DNA from: Guillardia theta CCMP2712
Taxonomy: Eukaryota > Cryptophyceae > Pyrenomonadales > Geminigeraceae
Length of the DNA stretch: 64,000 nt
Reading direction: 5' to 3'
Assembly: GCF_000315625.1 (NCBI RefSeq)
Contig: NW_005434652.1
Span: 252,254-316,253 of the forward strand
Part shown: in pieces, positions 22,755 to 34,502 of the stretch
How the letters are laid out: each line of letters opens with the position of its first letter
Position numbering within the stretch: the first letter of the stretch is position 1
Notes under the pieces: model-generated
The model's input: only the letters and a program-made list of their open reading frames with translations
What the model was told of the DNA's origin: nothing
Databases searched by the model: none
Program-made: the position numbers and the translations under genes

Positions 22755-25369
22755 ATGCTCGGTGAACATTATAGATGTTCGACCGCGCCGCTAGGGAAAG
22801 AGGATGATGTTGAGGTGGGTGCGGAGGAGGATAGAATTGATCAAAGTGTGTGGAGTGATTCAGATCAGTCAGGGCAGCAGGAAGGCCTGGATAGTCTCTT
22901 GTACCAGCTTGTCAACAGAGTCCTGAAGAAAGGGAGTCCAATGCTAGACAGCGCTCAAACAAGATACGTCTGTTCTTAGAGTTGGGCGGAACATTTCATG
23001 TCTTGTTTTGACTCTCTCTTTTTCTGCAAGTTGAGCTCTGCGCAAATCAGAAGGATTGGACAATGATTGGAGTGTAGATGTCAAACAAGTCTCAAGAAGT
23101 TTGCATATACAACTTGAAGCCATGCACCCCTTCTCTCCCCTCATGGAAGGCGGCGATGATACCATCAGACTCATGAGCATGCTCCGATCCATGAAGCGCT
23201 CAAATGAAAACTCTCGCAAGTCTGATAGCAGAGGATCTGTCCAGACCTCAGGAAAAGACCAATGGAACCATCTCCTGCAATGTGAGGTCTTCTGCAGCGT
23301 CTCTGCTTGTCCGGATGCAGATCTTGTTGGTACCAACGTAGTCTATATATCGGTCAATGACTACACAAAGAGGAGTCCTGATGAAGATCCAAAGGTAGAT
23401 ATCATCCAAATACTCATCTGATCTTATCTCTTATCTGATACATGATTGTATTGCTCGAAGGTCTTCATTGGAAATTCAGTTTACTCGGTTTGTTATCACG
23501 CTGGTGTTCAGCTTGGATGTGTTGCCCTGGAACAAGTCCAGAGGATCAATGAAAAGCTGTCACTCAATGATACAGTGCGATTACGAATGGTGCACAGTAA
23601 ATCGTACTTTGTATGAATTCCTTGACTAGATAATATTTCACTGATCCCTCATGGCAGCCTGTCTGTTCTGAGATATTTGTAGAGGTCAGCGCGATCCAAG
23701 AAGATGGTTACCATGTGAACACAGCTCGAATCGAGTATGACGAATTGACCAATCAGATGTAAGTTGTCCCCCAGATTTGTTTGTGACAAAACTAAATGGA
23801 ATGCAAAGAATGGATACTTTCTGTGGACAAGTTTTCCACCAAGGACAGAGCGCTTTGATAATTAGCGATGATATGAGGTTTGGACTTGTTTGGATTCGCA
23901 TGTGGATATTGAACGAAAACGTTTGCTTGCAGCTTGAAGATGAAAGTAAACAGTTTTTCGACAAATTTTGAAGATTTGATTCTTTCTTTTTGCCTTGGGA
24001 AACACAAACGATTGGGAGTTGGTAGTTTTGCGCTTCTTGTGAGGTAGATGTTTTCTCACCAACTCATCTCACAGATTCTTGGCTGCAAGCTCTTGATAAT
24101 CACATTGTACAGTATATTGCTCAGCTTTTGATCAGGGACGCTTTCTTCTTTCCACAATACGTGATTCTTGATCGGTCGACCATCTTAAACATTGAGCTTC
24201 GAACAGACTTTACTTTCCTCAATAGTATAAGCAAGGAGCTTAGCGATGAAAGGTTTTTCTCATACAATTCGCATGAGCAGAGCACATTTGAAATGCAAAT
24301 GATAGAGGACAGTTGTCAATTTTTGAACGAGGAAGGCTTTTCTACTGTTGAGGTTAACAATGAGGCAAGATTTGAAAATTGCCTTGGCTTGCTGGTGGTC
24401 TCTAAGACCAAGCAAAGGAAGAGTGCAATGTTCTGGCGGTGGAAACTTCTGTGTAAAGAAAGTAGGAGGCAAGGAAAAGATTTCGTTATCGCCCGTTTGT
24501 ACCTTCGACGAGGGAACATGCGACGAAAGATCATTTTCTTCTCAAGATGGGCGTCGTGGATTGCAGTTTTACAGAAGACTCAAAGTATGCTGTATAAGAG
24601 CTATTTCTACAGACTGAGAGAGATCCTTGTGCGATGGGAGCAATTCGTTCTGTTTGTGAAAATGAAGCTTTGTTTCGACATGAAATGTCGGTCGAGGAGA
24701 ACCGTGAGGATGCTCATCGTGGTCCTCGTGGCATTCAAAGAGCACAAGATTCAAGCACGGAATGTCTCGCACAAGTGGGAGATGCTTTCTCTATGGTTGC
24801 TCATGGGCAGACATTTTGTTGTCATCAGGTCAAGACGGCATCTGGTGGGGCCCAGGAACGATACCCATGAAGTAGCAACCGACTCGATCATCTCCATCAG
24901 ACAGGAGCTCACGCCCTCGAGCCGAACGGGAGGGTACAGTTGAAACTCATGGGATGACGTCGAAGCTGACATTAGAGGCAGGGTCAAGTCAAACTCCAGC
25001 GATGGTTCCACGCCCAACAGGAACAAAAGTCTAGCACACGCGATTCAAGATGCCACCATCTCGCTGCAGGAGCTTTTCACTGAGGAGACTTCCTGCAGCG
25101 GACTTGATAGCTACTACATCCGTCAAACACCGGACTCATTCCAAGGGAACCCATGGTCTTCAGCTTCCAATGGCTCTGGAGGACGAGACTCGAATAACAA
25201 GCCTGATGACAACAAGGGGAATCGTCCAAGGGTGAGCGGCAGACTCTGGCTCTTGAAGTTGACTAACGATGTTTGCTCCAAGATATCTGACGAGCTCAAC
25301 AGCTCTACTTCTTGTCTGAGCACCAAGAGGCTGTTGGTGATGCTCCGAGAAGAGCTTGATGAAGGCTGA
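22755..25369 (+). CDS. NSF N-domain-like plus Sfi1-like repeat protein
   Basis: Exons 22755-22971, 23036-23394, 23461-23589, 23658-23758, 23809-23877, 23933-24021, 24075-24933 and 24982-25369 join in phase to 736 residues. Residues about 155-320 follow the order of the NSF/Sec18 N-domain: a Cys-Pro-x-x-x-Leu-x-x-Thr-Asn strand, an x-G-x-V-A-L-x-x-x-Q-R segment, S-L-N-D-T-V-R-L, then an EVSAI strand and a second subdomain. Identity is low and no AAA ATPase follows. Residues about 435-570 are basic helices with spaced Trp/Phe (FWRWKLL, FSRWASW, LVRWEQFV, SHKWEML), like the centrin-binding repeats of Sfi1. The tail is Ser/Asn-rich. A centrosome or vesicle-tethering adaptor is possible; both domain calls are inferences from pattern. 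Confidence 0.55.
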
Positions 25370-25554
25370 ACCAGGCTACTTCGTTCTCCCCATCAAGTAA
25401 CGATGATTGCCCATACTCCTTACACTTTGCAGACGAATAACCATCCTGTGGAAGAGACGCTTTTGTATAGCAACCACATCCTAACTGTAATCCTTTCCTT
25501 TGAAATAATATGTTCTAAAGATACAACCCTCCATCCCCCCCATTTCTCTGTTCG

Positions 25555-26244
25555 CTAGAATCGCTCACTTGACATGGTTGTCCCTTGCTCATCGCCTCCT
25601 ACATGCGCGTGTGAGAAATTGTGTTGTACATAGCAGGTTCTCACCTCTTCACGAAGCCTCCGCAGCTCCTCTTTTTCTGCTGTCTTCCTTCGCTCGCAAA
25701 CATGTTACAACGTATGAAGCGACGATGATCACATACTCACTTAGCTATAGCGACAATGTTTTCTTGAATGGCTTCCTCATAGACTGGATCCGGACCGGCA
25801 GCTTGGAGCTCCACGTTTGATCGCTGTAGATGGAAGATGGAGTTCTCCAATTCCTTGATTCTTATCAAAATCGGATCATCCTCTCCTTGACCCGCGGGCA
25901 ACGATGCGGGGATCTTTTCCTGGGACGGCCCAGGCTCCTCTTGCTTCTCGAGCTTCCAGGTTGGTGCTTGATCCTGCAAGACAGAAAAGATCGTATCGCC
26001 CTCCTTGACGCCAATCTCCTCAAAGGTACTTTCATCATCCACAATCTTGCCGTTGTACACCAAGAACAACTTTGAGATAGAATCTAGATTCATGCTACCC
26101 AGCAAGTTCTCCTTGACGTCCTTGGCCTGTAAGAGCACACGTGAGCATGACGTCTCTTCCTCATCTCATCACCGTCGTCCTGCTCTCGACGTGCATCGCC
26201 ATCTCCACTGCCCGCGACCCCGCTGGCCTGATCTTGACCTCCAT
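25555..26244 (-). CDS. Ubiquitin-like domain protein with C-terminal helix
   Basis: Exons 26173-26244, 25741-26126 and 25555-25687 join in phase to 196 residues. Residues 1-76 have the ubiquitin order: a first strand (MEVKIRP), a second strand (VEMAMHVES), a helix (TAKDVKENLLG), then KLFLVYNGKIVDDESTFEEI and EGDTIFSVL, which matches the L-x-F-x-G-K-x-L-x-D-x-x-T-L-x-x-x-x-I-x-x-x-x-x-I-x-x-V pattern. There is no C-terminal diglycine, so it is a built-in domain and not a conjugated modifier. Residues about 105-170 are charged helix (IRIKELENSIFHLQRSN, EKEELRRLREE). There is no signal peptide. It is transcribed away from the OTU/thioesterase fusion with 365 bases between the two ATGs. Confidence 0.72.
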
Positions 26245-26609
26245 GTTCGCTCGCCAGGTTCCAAGAGTATCCCTCATCCCCCTACTGACCATCGAGCGAC
26301 CGCGACCTCATCACCACCGGTTCATCACAGTAGAAAAGCGGGGGGTGGTCTCTTCAGGGTTTCCCGCCATTCTGGTGAGGGAGGGAGGGAGGGAGGAGAG
26401 GAGCCAGGGGGAGAAGAGGAGGAGAAGAGAAGGAGAGTAAGGAGAGGGCTGAGATCGAGCTGGGGATAACGTCAGACGAAAAGAGCAAAGTTGCAATGCC
26501 GTAGAGCCTTCATTAGTTGTACACTTCGAACCAAGAAGTTTCCGCCTCTTCCACTTTGCAAACGAGCATGCCCTGCATTTCCTCGGTTGTCGCGAAGAAA
26601 GGATCAGCC
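26245..26609. promoter_or_regulatory. Shared divergent intergenic region
   Basis: The 365 bases between the divergent ATGs of the ubiquitin-like gene and the OTU/thioesterase fusion must hold both promoters unless unseen 5' exons exist. A GGGA-rich purine patch lies at about 26371-26440. No TATA box or named factor site can be assigned with confidence. Confidence 0.35.
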
Positions 26610-29600
26610 ATGCTCAGATTTGTCCTTGTTATTTTTTGCTGTACTCATCTGGATGGTTTCATGCCCTCTGGGTACATGCCGGCTCGCCTTTTGTCCCCGG
26701 CTACATTTATGGACAGCGCATCAATCAACAGCAGACGATGCGCGGCAAGCAGGTGCAGGGCGGGATCCTCTCGCATGAACAAGGTACAGTATCACATCGT
26801 TGATCCTGTTGCCTGACATGAAATTCTAAGTTGTCGCCGAAGATGAAGATGGGCAGCAACAGCGTTTCAGACAGGAACGCTGAGATTCTTGTTTCCGAGT
26901 ACAAGGGAATCCTCACGGAGCTCTCAAAAGAGTTCCAGCCGAAAGTAAGACATGCAACGTTGACCTTGATCTTCTCCATCGCAGTGCTGCTAGATGGTGA
27001 CCTGATGGTATCTGATGCAGGGCCTTCGTCTTACATGGGTTGGTGTGAATCAAGAGACTTTGTTCGACGCACTCGCCGTTCAGCTCAAGGACGTTGGCAT
27101 TCAAAGGAGTGTTGGAAGAACGTCCACAACAGGATCCATCAAGTATGATGACTCGGGTGCTCAGGTGAAGAGTTCACATGAATGCCATGCTCATCTTGAC
27201 TGTGGTGGGTTGAAAGATACCAGGAACATTCCCGAAAGCTGCCAAGCAGATCAGGATCGACGTGATTCGCCACATCGTCTCGCACCTTGAGAAGTTGCAA
27301 GTGCATGGAGAAGGAACTGAACGATTCTTGCATGCTGCTGCGCAATTGTACGGGATTCAAATCTCGGTGTTTGAGGTATCTCAGCCCACGTGAAAAATTA
27401 CGAGTTTACTTGTTGCAGATCAACTCTATCGGAAGCCTTGAGATTTCTGAATACTCACCACCAGAAGGGGCAAAACCACGAGGAACCGTTCATCTCGTGA
27501 GGAAAGGGGATCATTTCATATCCACGGTGAAGCATTCGACGGATGCAGAGAACGATCGGTTGTTTTCAAACGTGCCTGATGACATGGCTTGGCGACAGAT
27601 TCGTGAGAAATCTGCAATACTCGGCTTTACACGTGATTCAGGCCGGCATCAACAGACCAATTCCAATCCAGTCAATCATGTGCAATTTCGGAGTAAGAAG
27701 GATCGAAGAAGGTTTCTTCAAGCCACGGTTTTCTCGCAAGCATCGATAGCCTTGGAGTCTCTCGACGATCAGCCGAACCAAGACGTGTATACGGCTTTTG
27801 TGAAATCGCTTGAGGTATTGCATCCATGGAAAGATACTCAATCTCCCTGAATGATTACAGGTTGTGGGTGTCCCGATGAAAACGGCAGCAGTCGGAGGTG
27901 CAAGTCAATCAGTGATGGACGCACAGAATGCAGTCAGAGCGACACGATCTGAGATCATAATGTTCATTGCGTCGAATAAGATGAAATATACCGACGTAGA
28001 AAGCCCATTCAAAGAATTGATGGCCATGTCCTGCAAATATAAGATCGATGTAATGAGATGATACTCCTTGAATAGCGATTTCGACTGAACTTGCTGTTTC
28101 TACAGATAACCTGCTTCACCCTGCGAGATGGACTGGTCGCAAAAGAGTCTTTCTCGCCGCCGGAGGGTGTAACCTCGCGAGCATCAATTACACTTGGCTA
28201 TGACGGGTCAGGTTTCCTTGCCATGTCCGACTCCGAGACCGTCCCGGACCATGTTGAGTTAGCAGCATTGCCAAATTTAGCTTCAACTTCTGCTCCTTTT
28301 GAAGCGGGAAGTAGCAATTTGGCAACTTCTGACGAAAGCCTGTCAGAGAGCAAGGCTCTCACGTCGTATGACAACAGTATGGTTGTCGATGTCGAAAGTT
28401 ACGAGCAATCAGCTGATGGAGATGAAACTCAAAAAGTTGCCGCGACTTCAGAAGACGAGAGTCAGGAGCGAGAGTTGATATGGGACTCAAAGTCTTTGAG
28501 TTGGAAGCTTGTACCAGTCTCCCAGAAAGATGACTCGATTGAAACGATACCAGATGTCGATGCCGTCGAAATCTCCAGCAACGAGGACTCTCCGTCAACT
28601 GATTCAGACTCCAAATCAAGCTTCTTGCCCAAGTTCAGCCGATTGCGCGACGTAGCCAAGCCTGTCAAGGCTCCTGAAGTCACCAATCGAGGGTTGACCA
28701 TCTCAGATGCGGTCATGGCGGCTGAGTTGACTGCAAAGAACTCAAAGGTGAACATTGTTTCTCTGCAAGGGTTGGGAGCTCGCAAAGTCGACCAATCGTC
28801 CAGCCCGACACCGGGGATAGAGAAATTGGAAAGAATGCTGACCGGAGAGGGAAAGGAGATTGACAGAGCAGATGGTGGCAGCAACGTATACATGTGCATT
28901 GCCTCGTTGATGCACTCGGAGGGCCTCCAGATTCAAGGCCTTATGTTTACCATGTGGGGAGAGGAGAAGAAGGGCGCTCTTATAGGAGCTATGTCCAGAA
29001 AAGCCCGTGATGATGCTAAGAGGTAACAGCTTCTCCTTCCTAGAGAATCAGTGCCTGTCCAATCTTGTGATCTCTCCCTGTTGTCCTTCATTGTTGTGTC
29101 GGATAGTGACTTGTGTCAATTTGCAGGTACATGTTGAAGAACCCAGATGTGTTTGATAAGCCAGGGCAGTGGCCCGGTGATCATGACCTGAGAGCCTTGG
29201 CCCATGTCTATCGCCTCCGGATTAAAGTCTACATGGCGGTCTACGATGAAGAAGTGCAGGAGAAAGTGTACGAACCTGACGACGGGACAGAGCCTAGAAT
29301 GGAGCTACAAATATGCCTTGATCGCAAACGATTTTGGGCCATCAAGAAAATAGGAAGTGATGAAGAGCGCCGAGATGAGGAAGTAGAGCATACTGTGGAA
29401 TCATCCAGTCAGAGGAAACCTCGGACAGCACTCGAGAAAGTACTTGCCAAGTGAGTTTCTCTTGTTCCTGTCGCTTCTTGTGACGTGTTGTTGTAGATAT
29501 GGTGGTGGAACGCAAAATGATATATCAGTCAGGATAACAGGCACCAACATCGCTCACGATCACTCTGCTCGACCTTCTGTCCCTATCCCTGACTTGGCAG

Positions 29601-30788
29601 TCTCAACCGTGAAAGCTGTAAGGGATCATTCAGCAACTGTAAGTCGACTGGAGGTACAAGAGCTGAGCTGTTCTGACCAACAGTGAAGGTGATATGGCTC
29701 CACGGACTCGCTGGCAGCGGGCAAGAGTGGATGAATCTCCCGGATGCTCTCCACGTTCCCTGGGTCAAGTTCGTATTTCCTACAGCTGCGGAGGACTCGC
29801 TAGACCTTTGGGACGAGAAGCACGTGACCTCGTGGTTTGACATCAGCCTGGCTTCGTACAAGATCCACTGCAACGCGATCAACGCCTTGCCCAACGTCGT
29901 CTCGCGGATGTACTACAAGATGAAAGACGACGTGGCAGGTATCGAGAAGAACACAGCCTTTGTGGTGAGTCTTTGAGTTTCACCCTACCTCTTCTAAGTA
30001 TCTTCCCAGCTCGATCTTATCCAGAAGGAGATTCAAGCAGGGATCCCGCCGGAGAGAATCGTTGTCGGAGGTTTTTCACAAGGAGCAGCCATCGCTCTCA
30101 GCGCTGCCCTAACTTCCAACCACAAGTTAGGAGGAGTAATCCAGCTCAGTCCCTGGCAGCTCCCCTCCATCTCCCGGCTGTCTCCGCATTGGAGGGAGGA
30201 GGAAGTGCAGGATGGCAAGCTCCCTCTTCTCTTCTGCCATGGATCAGACGATGAAGTCGTGCTGCCGAGTTTTGCCCGGCAGATGATTGCGAATTCCGTC
30301 TTCTCAGATTTCACTCAAGTTTCTGAGCACGAATACCAAGGCCTCGGTCATGGGTTGTGCAGCGACGAGCTACAGGCCGTACGTTCCTTCCTTGTCCACC
30401 ACGTCCCCGGGACCGCCAGCTACGACGCACTACACCCTCCTCCCTCGAGGTTCGGCAAGCAGAACGCCAAGAAGTCGGGAGCGCCATCAACAGGGAAGCG
30501 ATGGGGTGACGGATCTGTTGTCTCGCTGCATGACTCGTCCGTCAGATATCAGGTCCTGCACATGACGTTTACCTTCCTTGCTGATCGATCGAGAACAGGC
30601 CATGACATCTTCCAACCCCGAGGAAGTGGAGGCGATCATTTCCGAGGCCGTCGAGGTCAACACAAGGTGAGGCGGGTGAGAGGAGACGAGGGCATTGATG
30701 ATGGAGCTGCAGAGAATTCGTGGAGAGTTGGGAGGACAAGGGCCAGGAGCTGTGGGGCTGGTTGAAGTCCAGGAAGCACTTGATGTGA
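26610..30788 (+). CDS. Signal-peptide protein: three OTU-like domains fused to acyl-protein-thioesterase-like hydrolase
   Basis: Thirteen exons (26610-26783, 26831-26944, 27021-27164, 27217-27375, 27419-27814, 27861-28049, 28106-29022, 29127-29450, 29497-29638, 29689-29964, 30010-30552, 30599-30666, 30713-30788) join in phase to 1173 residues. Residues 1-16 are a signal peptide followed by Phe, then a basic leader (bipartite plastid type). Three OTU-like folds follow at about 97-240, 310-430 and 630-760. The catalytic Cys position is Thr109 in the first and is also not Cys in the others; the His is kept only in the first (His229). Residues 854-1110 are a serine hydrolase with the complete triad: Ser968 in GGFSQGAA, Asp1026 in HGSDDEVV and His1059 in GLGHG. 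The join across 29639-29688 uses GTAAGT and keeps frame, but two adjacent genes cannot be fully excluded. Confidence 0.75.
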
Positions 30789-31081
30789 AGGGCGGTGAGA
30801 GTTTCAAGTACTGCCCTCGTCTTTGGCAGAATGTTTGATCAAGCTTTGATGTTATGATGATGTCAAGTAAGCAACTTGCTAAGAATTTTTTTGCTCTGCA
30901 TCCAACCTTCGTGCAAGGTCGTTAGAGAGAAGGAAACTGTTATGTGCTTGATATCAGTAGGCAGCCAAGTCTATGATAGCAACTAGAATGCATCTGCTAC
31001 AATCTCGCCCTGGAGCATTCATGTTGAAATGACTTTCAGTTCGCTGCCTTGAGCATGTCTTGGATGGTAGTCAGCTGTCAA

Positions 31082-33591
31082 TCAAGTCACCTCGCTCCTT
31101 TCTCCGCACCCTTCACTTGTCACCTTCACTCGTGGTCTCCCAGCCCTCGCTCCCATCTCCTGCCACACACGTTCATCCTCGCTGCTCCGCACCACCACGT
31201 CCTCCCCAACCTTCTCTAGCTGGTCGATTCGCCTCCATCCATCGAGGCTCACAACCTCTACTCCCTTCTTCGCCAGCAGCTGCTTCAGCCCCTCCCTCCC
31301 AGGCTTCGAGGCCTCGAGAGCTCCTGCTCGTTCTTGATCACTTCACGCCCCCTCCTCCTCCCCCAAAAAAANNNNNNNNNNNNNNNNNNNNNNNNNNNNN
31401 NNNNNNNNNNNNNNNNNNNNNNNNNNNNNNNNNNNNNNNNNNNNNNNNNNNNNNNNNNNNNNNNNNNNNNNGCCCCAATCGTCACAGAACAGCAACTACT
31501 TTTACCTTGTGCACCATCTGTAGATCGAGCCTCTCCTTCCTCGGATTGGTGCCCAAGTACCCTCCGTCTCGTTAAGGGAAAATAGACGCCCCCTCTTCTT
31601 CCCCCCCCCCCCCCCTCCTCCTCCTCCTGTAGCTGCTGACCTTCACCCCAGTGGCGCAAGACAGAGGTCGCCGTCTGATGTCCATCTGTGATGTTGGTGC
31701 CGATGATCCCGCTGGGCCCCCGACGCAGCCACCTGCCCCATGACACTCATCGCCATGGTCTTTCCCCTTCGCTCCTCCTCACCCGCTCACGTAGAGACCA
31801 GGCTCTACATTCCCGCCTTCGTTAGGCACAATGTGACTCTGCAGATGAATCGAGTCACGTAGACAGTTGGAAGTAAGGGGGCGATAGGACCTTGGTGTCG
31901 AAAGGAGCGCCTTCCATGGGCAGACTTTTGTAGCCGACCGAGCGCAGGAGCATGGAGCAAGGGAGGGTTTTGGTCGAGTCGGTCGGCACGGCTTTTCTCT
32001 TCTCTGCTGGGCCTTCAAGGGCATTCCTGCCAGCAAAGGATCATCGATGCATATCACAATCGTCGTCATCACTTTCTAAGCTCGATCGCTCCAACCTTGG
32101 AGGGATTCTTGTCGTCAGCTAGCACCCTCACGGGAGATTGTAAGAAGTGAAGGTGAAGATTCTTGAGCAAGAAGTGAGATATCTAGCAGAGCGCATCGAC
32201 AACCAACCTTCCTGGCATCGGAAGTCTTGGGCTTGCCTGCTGTCTGTTGAACCAGTTCCACCATTCGCTTTGTCGGTCGCTTCTTCGCAACCGTCTACGG
32301 TATGTCAGGACAGGCCTCGTTGTTGTACAGCAAGACAAGTCCAGACCTCTGCATCGATGGCATCCAGTTGAATCTCCTCGGGGAGGATGTGAGTGTTGAT
32401 CCCCTGCAAGTTGATGATCTCTCGCAACTCAGCTGCAACCGGTCATGATCAATCAACTCGGTCGGGGAGACAGGAAGGACTCTACCGATGGTCCATGCCG
32501 CCTGGGCTACACCTCTCCTTCCTATGATGTGCACGTCCTCTACCTTGCTCTGTTCACCCAGTGAGAACCCGATCCACAACAAAAGGAATTCATCAACGTC
32601 AATGCGGTTCCACGGGGATGTTCTCCGTTACCTTGCTGAGGACTTCAATTGCATGATCTGCGATGTCTGTCTTGGCAAGCTCCGGAACAGGTTTGAGGAG
32701 GATCCTGCCGATATCGATAGCTACGTTGCCATTCCCGATGATCGAGACGCTGGAGATGGACTCGAGGCTAGAGATCAAGTCCGTGTAGAATGGGTGCCCG
32801 TTGTACCTGCAACAAGAAAAGCATCTCAGCAAACCTTGCAACAGGAACAAAGAAGAGCTTCAAAGACACTAATACTCATCACCACACACAAGACCAACAC
32901 AATCTCCCATCACACACAAGTGCTCAGACTGCACCAACGGCAACAAATCTCACCAGTTGACGAACGACCGGGCGGAGAGCGATCCCTCCATGGTCTCCCC
33001 CTCGATCCCCAGGTCCCGATCAGCTGCCGCACCATAGGACAGCACGACTGCATGATACATGGCTCGTAGATCGGCAAGGCTGACGTCCTTGCCGACACAG
33101 ACGTGTCCCATGAATTGACATCGTGGATCTTGCAATACGCGATCGAATTCAGCGGTGACATTCTTTGTGTCGGCATGATCGGGAGCCACTCCATAGCGCA
33201 CGAGGCCTGCGCGATCAATATCAGAACGTACAAGAAGAACATTCCAAAAGATTGAAGCTTGCTGCCGCTCAAAAGAGCGCAGGTTGGCATCTTTCAAGAA
33301 TTTCTCACCGTATGGCGTTGGGAGCATCTCAATGAAGTCGACCTCGACGTTCTCCAACCCCTTCATGATGTCCCGTGCAGTGTAGAATCCTGCTGGTCCA
33401 CATCCTACAACTGCCACTTTCATGCTCTTGCCCTCGTTCCCTGAAGCCGCTGATGACAAACTCCTTGTTGGGTACGACTTGAGTTGTGCCCGGGAAGCAG
33501 GAGGCACAGAGCTGATCCTCCTCGCGTTCTCCGACATGTTTGCTCGGCGTGCTGCATGGAGGTAATCAAGGCGCCTTGCAGTCTTCAGCAT
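31082..33591 (-). CDS. FDXR: NADPH-adrenodoxin (ferredoxin) reductase, mitochondrial type
   Basis: Exons 33309-33591, 32954-33206, 32632-32806, 32486-32549, 32347-32432, 32208-32267, 32073-32161, 32026-31891, 31838-31783 and 31732-31647 join in phase, and a last exon of about 31082-31337 ends the gene. Family signatures appear in order: AVVGCGPAGFYTA (FAD), GLVRYGVAPDH, IIGNGNVAIDIGRIL (NADP), HIIGRRGVAQAAWT, LRSVGYKSLP, PGLYVSGWLRRGPSGIIG and a C-terminal GWRRID. The enzyme passes electrons from NADPH to a ferredoxin for iron-sulfur cluster, heme A and sterol chemistry. The N-terminus from ATG 33591 is Arg-rich, as in a mitochondrial presequence; further upstream ATGs exist in frame. Part of the gene between 31647 and about 31337 is hidden by the N run. 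Confidence 0.9.
31372..31471. other. Assembly gap of 100 N
   Basis: A run of exactly 100 N, the usual length for a gap of unknown size, flanked by poly-A and C/T-rich low-complexity DNA. It falls inside the reductase gene and probably hides at least one exon. Confidence 0.98.
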
Positions 33592-34132
33592 GAAACCTCG
33601 CCCGCCCGCCCCTCCCATCCTCGTCGCCACCATCTGCATCAATTTTGCTTCCCCAGCCATCTTCTCAGGATTTCGTACCCTACGACCCCTCAACTTTCCT
33701 ACCCCACCCCCCAATTTCACATATTTGTTCCTCCCACCCCTATTTTCCCTACTACCCACCAGGTGTACATCCTTTTGTCGACAGCACAACCCTCAACGAA
33801 AGCAGTCATGGCGAGTACCCCACGTACCCTCTCATCTCCAGTACCCTACCTACCCTTGTGACCCCACCCCATCAAGGGATACTCTTTCGCTTCTTGTAAA
33901 ATCGCACTAGTCGGGTTTGTGGGCCAGAAGCCTTTTATCCGACCGGTCGGTTACAGAACGTTATGTGAGCTCTGTAACCGTTACAAGTCAACCAATGTCA
34001 GATATTGTAACGGACATGGAGTGTGCCAACATAGAAGGACAAAGAAGAGCAGGGGGGAAGGAGAGGGGAAGACGGGAAGGGAGGAGGGAAGGAGAGGGAG
34101 AGAGGGAGAGAGGGAGGGGAAGAAACAGAGAC

Positions 34133-34173
<41 letters not shown>

Positions 34174-34502
34174 GACAGAAACTCAGACTCAGAGAGACAG
34201 AGACAGAGAGTAGAGGCAAGCAGGGGGATGAGGAGGGCAGGAGGAGATAAACAGTCTAGCCTTGATTACACCAGAACGATGCGGGATGTTTCATTAGGGA
34301 ACGAAGAGGAAGAGGAGCTGTCTATTATGATTGATCTTTGAGCAGCGAGTTTCTTTTATTCGTACCTTCTTTGTGACATCTTCGTTTCCTTGCATGCAGG
34401 AAACCGCCGCTTGCCATGGCTCTGGGAGAATAAGTCCATTGCCAGACCTGAGAGAGCGCGTTAGTCCTTCCATACAAGTTCTCCCATATCCCAGATCAAG
34501 AC
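33592..34502. other. Divergent intergenic region, C-rich then purine-rich
   Basis: A C-rich stretch with TACCCC-like words lies at about 33655-33870. A (GACA)n microsatellite follows at 34128-34173 within a GGGA-rich tract. It separates the reductase gene (minus) from the kinase gene (plus). Confidence 0.6.

Noticed and set aside
31060-31575. 171-codon plus-strand frame containing the N run
   Set aside because: It is antisense to the reductase C-terminal exon and is kept open artificially by the N.
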